The translations under genes and the position numbers were made by a program. Shown here piece after piece: positions 7,821 to 15,296 of a DNA stretch of 33,297 nt. The notes beneath the pieces are model-generated. The model searched no databases and was not told where the DNA came from. It saw only the letters and a list, made by a program, of their open reading frames with translations. The stretch spans positions 1 to 33,297 of the forward strand of contig CASFLY010000089.1 in the NCBI GenBank assembly GCA_949295645.1, written 5' to 3'. The first letter of the stretch is position 1. Each line of letters begins with the position of its first letter. The stretch is from an uncultured Bacteroidales bacterium. Lineage in GTDB: Bacteria > Bacteroidota > Bacteroidia > Bacteroidales > UBA932.

Positions 7821-10800
7821 ATGAATCTTAAATATTTCATAGACAGGCCTATCCTGTCTGTCGTAATATCGGTCTTCATAGTACTGGTCGGTCTCATCGG
7901 ACTGGTCAGCCTGCCGGTGGAACAGTATCCCGACATCGCTCCGCCGACGGTAAGGGTCAGCACCACTTACAGCGGTGCGAATGCCGAAGCCGTGCAGAAC
8001 AGTGTGATAGTACCGCTGGAGGAAGCCATCAACGGCGTGGAGAACATGACATATATGGAGTCATCGGCAAGTAACTCCGGAAGCGCTTTCATCAGCATAT
8101 ATTTCAAACAGGGCACGGATCCGGACATGGCGGCGGTCAATGTCCAGAACAGGGTCTCCCGCGCGACCTCCCTGCTTCCCGCAGAGGTGACGAGGGTCGG
8201 TGTCGAGACTATCAAAAGGCAGAGCAGTACCCTGAAGATTTTCGCGTTGTACAGCCCTGACGGGACATACGACGAGACATTCCTCACCAACTACCTCTCC
8301 ATCAACATCAAGCCCGAGATACAGCGTATTTCCGGAGTCGGAGAGGCGAACGTAATGGGCGGCGACTACTCTATGCGTATCTGGATGAAGCCTGACGTCA
8401 TGGCCCAGTACGGACTGCAGCCGTCGGACATCTCGGCGGCCCTCTCCAGCCAGAACATCGAGGCGTCCACCGGAGCCATCGGGGAAAACTCGGAGAACGT
8501 GTACCAGTACACGCTGAAATACAGAGGCCGTCTCAGCACCGAACAGGAATTCGGCAATATCGTGATTTCCGCCCTTCCGAACGGAAGTGTCATCAGGCTG
8601 AAGGATGTGGCCGACATAGAGCTCGGTGCGGTAAGCTACTCGTACACCGGAAAGGTGATGGGCGCTCCGGGAGTGCAGTGTATGATAAACCAGACTGCCG
8701 GAAGCAACGCAAACGAAATCATCAACGAGATAGACACCTACCTCGCGGAGGTGGCCGAGAACCTGCCTAAGGGAGTGGAGCTCGTGGACATAATGAGTAC
8801 CAAGGACTTCCTCGACGCTTCCATCCACGAAGTCATCAAGACCCTGCTGGAAGCCATCCTGCTCGTCGTCCTCGTCGTATTCGTATTCCTGCAGAATGTC
8901 AGGGCCACCATCATCCCGACACTCGGTATCTTCGTGGCGCTTATCGGTACTTTCGCATTCCTGATCATAGCAGGATTCAGCATAAACCTCCTGACACTGT
9001 TCGCACTGGTGCTGGCCATCGGTACCATTGTGGATGACGCCATCATCGTCGTGGAGGCGGTGCAGGCGCGGTTCGATGCCGGATACAGGTCGCCGTACAA
9101 GGCTACGGTAGACGCAGTGAACGGCATTTCTTCCGCCATCGTCACCTCCACCCTCGTCTTTATGGCCGTGTTCATCCCGGTTTCGTTCATGAGCGGGACT
9201 TCGGGAGTGTTCTACACCCAGTTCGGTCTGACCATGGCCGTATCCGTGGGTCTTTCGGCTGTCAACGCCCTGACGTTCTCCCCGGCCATGTGCGCCCTTA
9301 TCCTGAAACCTAACGAAATAGTAAAACCGGGCGAAAAGCCGAAAAGCTTCACGGCCAGATTCAGGATAGCGTTCGACGCGGCATTCCAGAGCATGTCCAA
9401 GAAATACAAGCACGGGGTGACTTTCTTCATCAGGAACAAATGGGCAGGCGGGCTCATCCTCATTGCAGCCGTTGCCGTCCTCCTGTATCTGATGAGTACC
9501 AGCAAGACTTCACTTGTGCCGAACGAGGATATGGGTACGCTCTTCGTCAGCGTGGATGCCGCCCCGGGAAGTTCGCTCAACGAGACGACCAAGACTCTGG
9601 ATGAAGTGGCGGAAAGCATCAAGGACCTGCCTCAGATAAAGGTGTTCAACCAGGTGTCGGGATTCAGCTTCTCCGGTTCCGGAGCATCTCACGGTATGAT
9701 GATCATTAAACTGAAACCGTGGGACGAAAGGCCGGGCAAGGAGAACAGCAACACGGCGGTGTCCAATATGATCTACGCACGTACCGCGCACATCAAGAAC
9801 GCCCAGATATTCGTATTCGCCCCTCCTATGATTTCCGGTTACGGTACAGGAAACTCGTTCTTCGTGAGCCTGCAGGACCGCTCCGGCAAAGGAATGGCCA
9901 CGCTGTACGATGTCACCCAGGGCTTCATCGCCGAACTGAACAAGAGGCCTGAGGTGCAGATGGCATACACTTCGTTCAGTGCGGATTTCCCTCAGTACAG
10001 GGTGGACGTGGATGCGGCCCAGTGTCTGAGGGCAGGCATTACATCCGACCAGGTGCTCAGCGTGATGCAGGGCTACCTCGGAAGTATCTATGCCTCGAAC
10101 TTCAACAGGTTCACCAAGATGTACCGCGTGATGCTCCAGGCCAAGCCGGAGTACCGCGACGACATGCAGTCTCTCGACAACATATACGTCAAGACGGCCA
10201 ACGGTATGGCACCGGTCAGCCAGTTCATCACCCTGAGCAAGACTTACGGTGCCGAGAACCTCGACCGCTTCAACATGTTCCCTTGTATCACCGTACAGGG
10301 TATGCCTGCCGCAGGGTACAGTTCCGGAGACATCATCGCGGCCATCCAGGAAGTGTCCAAGACGGCGCTGCCTACCGGTTTCGGCTATGAGTTCTCGAGT
10401 ATGACCAGGGAGGAGGCCGAACTGGCGGAGTCCCACACGACGACACTCATCTATATTATAGCCATCGTCTTCATATACCTGATTCTCTGCGGTCTGTACG
10501 AGAGCCTCTTCCTGCCGTTCGCGGTGATCTGCTCCGTTCCGTTCGGTATTATGGGCAGCTTCCTGTTCGCCAGGATGTGGGGTCTGGAAAGCAACATCTA
10601 CATGCAGATCGGTGTCGTGATGCTTATCGGACTGCTCTCCAAGACGGCCATCCTTATCACGGAATACGCTACCGAAAGGAGAAAGAACGGCATGTCGCTG
10701 AGTCACGCCGCAGTATCCGCTGCAGGAGTCAGGCTGAGGCCTATCCTTATGACCGTGCTTACGATGATCTTCGGTATGCTTCCGCTTGTCACGGCACACG

Positions 10801-10976
10801 GAGTCGGAGCCAACGGTAACCAGTCGCTCGGCGTAGGCGTCGTGGGAGGTATGATAATCGGAACCATTGCCCTGCTCTTCATTACGCCTATGTTCTTCGT
10901 GATATTCCAGTACATCGAGGAAAAGGTTATGGGCAAGAGAAGGGAAGACAGAGAGTTAGAGGAGAGTGCAATATGA
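7821..10976 (+). CDS. RND multidrug efflux pump, AcrB/MexB (HAE1) family
   Basis: A 1051-residue inner-membrane proton-drug antiporter of normal family length, with the twofold-repeated layout of 12 transmembrane helices and two large periplasmic loops. The N-terminus FIDRPILSVVISVFIVLVG is the standard first helix. The proton-relay aspartates are D405 and D406 in LAIGTIVDDAIIVVEAV, and the partner lysine lies in LIGLLSKTAILITEYATE. Other hallmarks are SLPVEQYPDIAPPTV and FMSGTSGVFYTQFGLTMAVSV. The stop overlaps the start of the channel gene by 4 nt (ATGA). Substrates cannot be predicted; bile salts, antibiotics and dyes are usual for the family. Confidence 0.97.
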   Translation: MNLKYFIDRPILSVVISVFIVLVGLIGLVSLPVEQYPDIAPPTVRVSTTYSGANAEAVQNSVIVPLEEAINGVENMTYMESSASNSGSAFISIYFKQGTDPDMAAVNVQNRVSRATSLLPAEVTRVGVETIKRQSSTLKIFALYSPDGTYDETFLTNYLSINIKPEIQRISGVGEANVMGGDYSMRIWMKPDVMAQYGLQPSDISAALSSQNIEASTGAIGENSENVYQYTLKYRGRLSTEQEFGNIVISALPNGSVIRLKDVADIELGAVSYSYTGKVMGAPGVQCMINQTAGSNANEIINEIDTYLAEVAENLPKGVELVDIMSTKDFLDASIHEVIKTLLEAILLVVLVVFVFLQNVRATIIPTLGIFVALIGTFAFLIIAGFSINLLTLFALVLAIGTIVDDAIIVVEAVQARFDAGYRSPYKATVDAVNGISSAIVTSTLVFMAVFIPVSFMSGTSGVFYTQFGLTMAVSVGLSAVNALTFSPAMCALILKPNEIVKPGEKPKSFTARFRIAFDAAFQSMSKKYKHGVTFFIRNKWAGGLILIAAVAVLLYLMSTSKTSLVPNEDMGTLFVSVDAAPGSSLNETTKTLDEVAESIKDLPQIKVFNQVSGFSFSGSGASHGMMIIKLKPWDERPGKENSNTAVSNMIYARTAHIKNAQIFVFAPPMISGYGTGNSFFVSLQDRSGKGMATLYDVTQGFIAELNKRPEVQMAYTSFSADFPQYRVDVDAAQCLRAGITSDQVLSVMQGYLGSIYASNFNRFTKMYRVMLQAKPEYRDDMQSLDNIYVKTANGMAPVSQFITLSKTYGAENLDRFNMFPCITVQGMPAAGYSSGDIIAAIQEVSKTALPTGFGYEFSSMTREEAELAESHTTTLIYIIAIVFIYLILCGLYESLFLPFAVICSVPFGIMGSFLFARMWGLESNIYMQIGVVMLIGLLSKTAILITEYATERRKNGMSLSHAAVSAAGVRLRPILMTVLTMIFGMLPLVTAHGVGANGNQSLGVGVVGGMIIGTIALLFITPMFFVIFQYIEEKVMGKRREDRELEESAI

Positions 10977-12352
10977 AAAAGACAATAATTTTCGCATTGG
11001 CGGCGGTAATCCTGGGCAGCTGCTCGATCTACCGCAAATATGAAAGGCCGGAAAACCTCCAGGTGGACGTGGACAGTCTGTACCGGGCGGAACTCATCGC
11101 AAATCCGGAAGACACGACTTCATACGGCAGCCTGCCATGGGAGGAAATGTTCACGGATCCGCACCTGAAAGCGCTGATAGACACCGGTCTGGCACACAAC
11201 ACGAACCTTCAGTCGGCAATCCTGATGGTGGAACAGGCCCAGGCAGGGCTGTATGCAGCCAAATGGGCTTACTCACCGTCCCTGAACCTGTCTCCGCAGG
11301 GCGGCATTACCAGCATAGACGGGAACAAGGCGAGCTATACATACAATCTCGGAGGAAATGTCAGCTGGGACATCGACATCTTCGGCTCCCTGCTGAACGC
11401 CAAGAGAGAGGCCCAGGCCACACTGCTCCAGCAGGATGCCTACAGGCAGGCCGTGCAGTCGCAGATAATAGCCACCATCGCCACAAGCTACTATGCCCTG
11501 CTGATGATGGACGAACAGGTAAGGATCAGCGACGAGAGCGTGGTGATATGGAAGGAGCAGGTGAGAACCATGGAAGCCCAGTTGAAAGTGGGTACGATAA
11601 ACGAGAACGCCGTGACGCAGGCACGGGCGAACCTGTACAGCCTCGAGGCTTCCAACGCACAGCTGAAACAGCAGCAGAAGGAAACCGAAAACGCCCTGTG
11701 CAGTCTGACAGGCCAGGTTTCCGGAACTATCGAGAGGGGTACTCTTGCTGAGCAGGAACTCCCGGAGGTGGCAAGCGTAGGTGTTCCTCTTTATCTGCTT
11801 TCCAACAGGCCGGATGTCTATCAGGCCGAGATGGCGCTGGCGGCAGCGTACTACACCACCAACCAGGCACGCTCGGCATTCTACCCTTCCCTGACGCTTT
11901 CCGGTAGCGCCGGCTGGACCAACAGTTTGGGACAGGCGGTGACAAACCCGGCCGGGGTACTGCTCAATGCCGTAGCCGCCCTTGCCCAGCCGATTTTCAA
12001 CAAGGGTCAGCTGAAAGCGAACCTCAAAGTGTCCAAGGCGCAGGAGGAAATCGCCAGGCTAAGCTACAAACAGGCCATCCTGGATGCAGGAGAGGAGGTG
12101 AACAACGCCCTCTTCGCCATCGAGACCGCAGGGATAATGCTCGAAAAGCATCAGGCCCAGTGCACCGATCTGGAGAGGACCGTACAGACAGCCGATATGC
12201 TGTACAGGAAGTCAGCATACGGCTCATACCTGGAGATTCTGACAGCCCGCCAGTCTCTGCTTAACGCACAGCTCAGCGTGGTGTCCGACAAGTACAACCA
12301 GCTTGCCAATACCGTGACGCTCTACCGGGCGCTCGGCGGCGGCAAGGAATGA
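10973..12352 (+). CDS. outer-membrane efflux channel, NodT/OprM family
   Basis: A 459-residue TolC-like trimeric channel completing the RND pump. A lipobox ends at C17 (VILGSC), as in OprM-type lipoproteins. Two outer-membrane efflux repeats are visible: the first begins LPWEEMFTDPHLKALIDTGL and runs through the long helices VEQAQAGLYAAKWAYSPSLN; the second begins RPDVYQAEMALAAAYYTTNQ and runs to ARQSLLNAQLSVVSDKYNQL. The ATGA overlap with the pump gene indicates translational coupling. A strong terminator follows 30 bp after the stop. Confidence 0.95.
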   Translation: MKKTIIFALAAVILGSCSIYRKYERPENLQVDVDSLYRAELIANPEDTTSYGSLPWEEMFTDPHLKALIDTGLAHNTNLQSAILMVEQAQAGLYAAKWAYSPSLNLSPQGGITSIDGNKASYTYNLGGNVSWDIDIFGSLLNAKREAQATLLQQDAYRQAVQSQIIATIATSYYALLMMDEQVRISDESVVIWKEQVRTMEAQLKVGTINENAVTQARANLYSLEASNAQLKQQQKETENALCSLTGQVSGTIERGTLAEQELPEVASVGVPLYLLSNRPDVYQAEMALAAAYYTTNQARSAFYPSLTLSGSAGWTNSLGQAVTNPAGVLLNAVAALAQPIFNKGQLKANLKVSKAQEEIARLSYKQAILDAGEEVNNALFAIETAGIMLEKHQAQCTDLERTVQTADMLYRKSAYGSYLEILTARQSLLNAQLSVVSDKYNQLANTVTLYRALGGGKE

Positions 12353-12382
12353 CGCCAAGGGATACTTTTGCGGATAGACAAT

Positions 12383-12420
12383 AAAAAGACTGCACCTCGA
12401 ATCGGGGTGCAGTCTTTTTT
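12383..12420 (+). terminator. intrinsic terminator of the RND operon
   Basis: An A-run and GACTGCACC pair with GGTGCAGTC followed by six T residues; the loop is about 9 nt. The A-run before the stem makes it likely to work in both directions. Confidence 0.9.
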
Positions 12421-12430
12421 GTTATTAATA

Positions 12431-12479
12431 TCATCTCGAGCACTCTTTAATGTCATCTCGAGCGCAGTCGAGAGATCTG
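12431..12479. repeat. palindromic intergenic repeat, one full and one partial copy
   Basis: The full copy at 12452-12479 contains TCTCGA and TCGAGA separated by GCGCAG; a broken half copy (TCATCTCGAG) precedes it at 12431. It belongs to the same family as the hairpins at 15.2, 28.2-28.4 and 30.8-31.0 kb, here with stem ATCTC/GAGAT. Confidence 0.75.
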
Positions 12480-12498
12480 TAGATGTTTCAAAGTTTCA

Positions 12499-12678
12499 TC
12501 AATAGACTTTTTCAAACTGAACAGATCCAGTATAAGTAACATGATGAGAATTTCCTTCAACATCTACAATATCCGCAACGTAAGTATATGTGCCGTCACC
12601 ATTGTCGGTTATTACAAGTTTTCCGGAAATAAACACATCACAATAATCCTCGCCTACCGTAATTGATGAATAGATTGC
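12499..12678 (-). pseudogene. C-terminal remnant of a secreted protein
   Basis: A 60-codon open stretch with no start codon, preceded in frame by TAG and ending in TGA. It reads SGKLVITDNGDGTYTYVADI then EGNSHHVTYTGSVQFEKVY. The pattern of a strand, NGDGTYTY, a D-x-x-GN turn and YTGS resembles the C-terminal beta-sandwich repeats of Bacteroidota surface lipoproteins. It overlaps the end of the protease remnant in another frame, so it is either the rest of the same gene after a frameshift or the tail of a different lost gene. Assignment is by pattern only. Confidence 0.45.
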
Positions 12679-12949
12679 CTATGGTATAGTAAGTCCAGTC
12701 CACCACGGTACGTTTCGTTCCCTCCAAATATCCGTCTATGCCGTTTACGGAAGACAGAAGCAGGGAGGCATATTCATCCCTGGTGAAATGGCGGCCGGTC
12801 TGCAAGGCGTATGAAAGCCCGAGAGCCGCTATTCCGGCCACATGCGGGCAGGCCATCGATGACCCGTACATATAGCCGTAGCCGGCAGCGCTGTACTCTC
12901 CTGTGGGAACACCGCCGCTGTAAAGCGGAATAGGTTCCTGACAGAGCCC
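12638..12949 (-). pseudogene. C-terminal fragment of a subtilisin-like (S8) serine protease
   Basis: The frame contains the catalytic-serine block of S8 proteases, GYGYMYGSSMACPHVAGIAA, followed by LGLSYALQTGRHFTRDEYASL. The aspartate and histidine blocks that should lie some hundreds of residues upstream are missing: the frame loses protein character near 12950 and enters AT-rich sequence before the racemase gene. The downstream end stops shortly after FINYG, and coding-like sequence continues in another frame. I read this as a relic left by deletion. An ATG at 12871 exists but would begin inside the catalytic domain. Confidence 0.7.
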
Positions 12950-13073
12950 GCAAATGTATGTATAAAATTTTACAATGCCTATAATTTTTTATCCACAGAA
13001 ATATTTTTTTCGATTCTCCGGACAGAAATTCTTCCTTACTCACTATCTTTACCGGATAAAACGAAAACAGGAA

Positions 13074-13883
13074 ATGATAGGGATATTCGATTCGGGAGTC
13101 GGGGGGCTGTCGGTGCTGCGGGAGATACGGAAACTGTTGCCCGGGGAGGACTGCGTGTACTATGCGGACAATGCGAACTGCCCGTACGGGGAAAAGTCCC
13201 GGGAATTCATCATCGGGAGGGCAAGGGAAATCTCGGAAATGCTGATCGGGAAAGGGGCGGACATAGTGGTAGTGGCATGCAATACGGCAACGGCGGCGGC
13301 CATATCGGCCTTGCGGGAGGAATATTCGGATCCCGGCAAACCCGGAACGGGAAGGAAAGTGCTGGCCCTTTCGGGAGGGAAACGGGACCATATAAAGTTC
13401 ATAGGGATGGAGCCGGCAATAAAACCGGCAATAATGATGACCGTGACAGGCGTCGTAGGGGTTCTGGCAACAGCCGGGACGCTCAAGGCCGAAAAATACA
13501 GGCACACGAGAGAACTCGCCGACGGGAAAGTGACTGTGGCGGAGCATGTCGGGCAGGGATTCGTGGAGTTGGTGGAAAGCGGAATCACCTCGGGCCCGGA
13601 TGCCGAGGATACGGTGAGGGCAAGCCTGAAGCCGCTCCTGGACGAGGGAGCAGACACCATAGTTCTCGGATGCACCCATTATCCTTTTCTTATGGACACC
13701 ATAAGAAAGGTGGCCGGGCCGGACGTGACCGTCATCGACCCGGCTCCTGCCGTAGCGAGGCATGTCGCAGAAGTGCTTTCGGAAGAAAGGAAAGATGTTC
13801 CCCTGTCTTCAGGGAAGCTGACCCTGCTCGCTTCCGGCTCCGACACCTTTCTGAAACGTTTCGCGGAAAATATGATAAGGTGA
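13074..13883 (+). CDS. murI: glutamate racemase
   Basis: Interconverts L- and D-glutamate in the cytoplasm, supplying D-Glu for the peptidoglycan stem peptide. The product is 269 residues from the ATG at 13074, where the family start MIGIFDSGVGGLSVL begins; the frame is open upstream, but those residues are unlike the family. Catalytic cysteines are C69 in VVVACNTATAAA and C200 in LGCTHYPF, with D6 and S7 at the N-terminus and the substrate-region signature FIGMEPAIKPA. About 18 residues (near 88-105, PGKPGTGRKVLALSGGKRDH) appear inserted before that signature compared with typical MurI. A TATCTTTA sequence at 13044-13051 could be its -7 element. It converges on the beta-helix gene with a gap of only 13 bp. 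Confidence 0.95.
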   Translation: MIGIFDSGVGGLSVLREIRKLLPGEDCVYYADNANCPYGEKSREFIIGRAREISEMLIGKGADIVVVACNTATAAAISALREEYSDPGKPGTGRKVLALSGGKRDHIKFIGMEPAIKPAIMMTVTGVVGVLATAGTLKAEKYRHTRELADGKVTVAEHVGQGFVELVESGITSGPDAEDTVRASLKPLLDEGADTIVLGCTHYPFLMDTIRKVAGPDVTVIDPAPAVARHVAEVLSEERKDVPLSSGKLTLLASGSDTFLKRFAENMIR

Positions 13884-13896
13884 GATGAGGAAACCG

Positions 13897-15093
13897 CTAT
13901 CTGATCCAGGCGGTCCAGTCGTTGCCGGCATCCACCGCGCCGCAGCCGTCGGTCATGCCTACGTAGTTGTTCTCAAATGTTCCGTCGAAAGAAGTGCTGT
14001 TGCCTTCTCCGGCAGCGAACTGAGTCGAACCGTAGGTGTCCGGAGCTTCGCTTGCGAATGTACCTGAAATCAGAGTGTTTGCAATCGTCGACTGTGGATC
14101 GTCACCTGCGAAAGAGGCGATGGTGTGCGTGGTTTCGAGGGAGATGGAGACAGTCTTGCCGGTCACGATGGCATGGTCCATATTCACATACGTACCAGCA
14201 CGGAATTTGACGCCGAACTTCTTTTCTCCTTCAGGATCGTCGGCTGCATCTGCTCCGATCAGAGTTGCGTACGAGATAGTAGGATGCGAATTAGGAGTGG
14301 CATCGACTTTGTTTCCGTTGTTGTCGCACTCCATCAGGCAGTCGCAGCTGCTGTTTTCCGGCTGATAAGCCACGATGTATTCTGCCTTGCCGTTCCAGCC
14401 CTCTGTCCAGTCGTATGAGTCGTCGCCGCAGTTTTCCACGATGCAGTGGTCAATGTCTACGGAACCTCCGAAGAACTCGATGCCGTCGTCATTTCCGTTT
14501 TTGACATAGATATTCGAGATCGTTGTCCCGTTGCCAACACCGTAGAGGGAGAGGCCGTTGGCCTCGTGATCCTGGTCAAGGGCGTAGCCGGAGTATTCGA
14601 TGATCAGGTACTGGAGCGAACCTGAATTGTCCTGATCGTTGTTTCCGCCGTAGGCTGCGTTTCCGATTTCAGAGCTGCCTGAGCCTGCATTGGTATGGGC
14701 ATAGCCGCAGATGTGCAGTCCGCCCCATGCGCCTGATTCCTCGGTGCTGCATGTCATGGTGACAGGGGCGTCGGCAGTTCCGTTGGCGTTGATCTTCGCA
14801 CCCTGCTCGATAAGGATGTAGATGATGTTGCCGTTGTCTTCAGCCGTGATTGTAGTACCCGGCTCTATGGTCAGGGAACCGGGAGCGGTGATCTGAAGGC
14901 TTGACGGGAGGGTGTAGTTTCCGGCCTTGAGGGTGATGTTGTCGTTGTAGCGGCCGCTGAGGGAGGCTCCGCTCTCCAAGATGATGTTTTCTACGGGATC
15001 GGCTTCTTCGCCTCCGTTTTTGTCGCAGGAGGCAAGAGTTGCTGTCATGGCTACGGCTGCAAGGGCCGACGTAAGAAATTTTACTGTTTTCAT
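13897..15093 (-). CDS. secreted right-handed beta-helix lipoprotein
   Basis: A 398-residue protein with a lipobox ending at C23 (ATLASC), so it is predicted to be an envelope or surface lipoprotein. The body has parallel beta-helix character: ITLKAGNYTLPSSLQITAPG, SLTIEPGTTITAED, then repeats rich in N, G and D such as GTTISNIYVKNGNDDGIEFFG and VDIDHCIVENCGDDSYDW. Four cysteines in the middle may form disulfides. Similar proteins are often encoded beside SusD-less TonB-dependent receptors in Bacteroidota, and here it directly follows one on the same strand. Ligand binding or polysaccharide interaction is plausible but not shown; no catalytic motif is evident. Confidence 0.75.
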   Translation of the reverse strand: MKTVKFLTSALAAVAMTATLASCDKNGGEEADPVENIILESGASLSGRYNDNITLKAGNYTLPSSLQITAPGSLTIEPGTTITAEDNGNIIYILIEQGAKINANGTADAPVTMTCSTEESGAWGGLHICGYAHTNAGSGSSEIGNAAYGGNNDQDNSGSLQYLIIEYSGYALDQDHEANGLSLYGVGNGTTISNIYVKNGNDDGIEFFGGSVDIDHCIVENCGDDSYDWTEGWNGKAEYIVAYQPENSSCDCLMECDNNGNKVDATPNSHPTISYATLIGADAADDPEGEKKFGVKFRAGTYVNMDHAIVTGKTVSISLETTHTIASFAGDDPQSTIANTLISGTFASEAPDTYGSTQFAAGEGNSTSFDGTFENNYVGMTDGCGAVDAGNDWTAWIR

Positions 15094-15148
15094 AAAACTT
15101 TGTGTTGATGAATGTTGTTTGTTTCTGTTTTGTATTCTTTATTGTTTG

Positions 15149-15295
15149 GCAGATTTCTCGACTGCGCCTGCGGCATTGCTTCAGTGTCATGTCGAGCATA
15201 GTCGAGACATCTGCCCATAATGACAGGTCGTAATAAAGCAGATTTCTCGACTGCGCCTGCGGCTCCGCTCGAAATGACATCTGCCCATAATGACA
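15149..15295. repeat. palindromic repeat cluster between TonB receptor and lipoprotein genes
   Basis: Three hairpin-type repeats: 15149-15185 (first arm ATTTC, second arm diverged), 15185-15214 (stem ATGTC/GACAT on the minus strand) and 15238-15277 (stem ATTTC/GAAAT). The block CATCTGCCCATAATGACA is duplicated at about 15208-15225 and 15278-15295. The cluster begins at the receptor stop codon and fills most of the 203-bp gap to the lipoprotein gene. It belongs to the family at 12.4, 28.2 and 30.8 kb. Confidence 0.8.
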
Positions 15296-15296
15296 T

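Noticed and set aside
8061..10799. Long antisense frames (450 and 429 codons) across the RND pump gene
   Set aside because: Histidine- and arginine-rich composition typical of antisense translation; the plus-strand pump gene is unmistakable.
12774..13763. 329-codon minus-strand frame across the glutamate racemase
   Set aside because: Antisense to murI with catalytic motifs intact on the plus strand; the composition is not protein-like.
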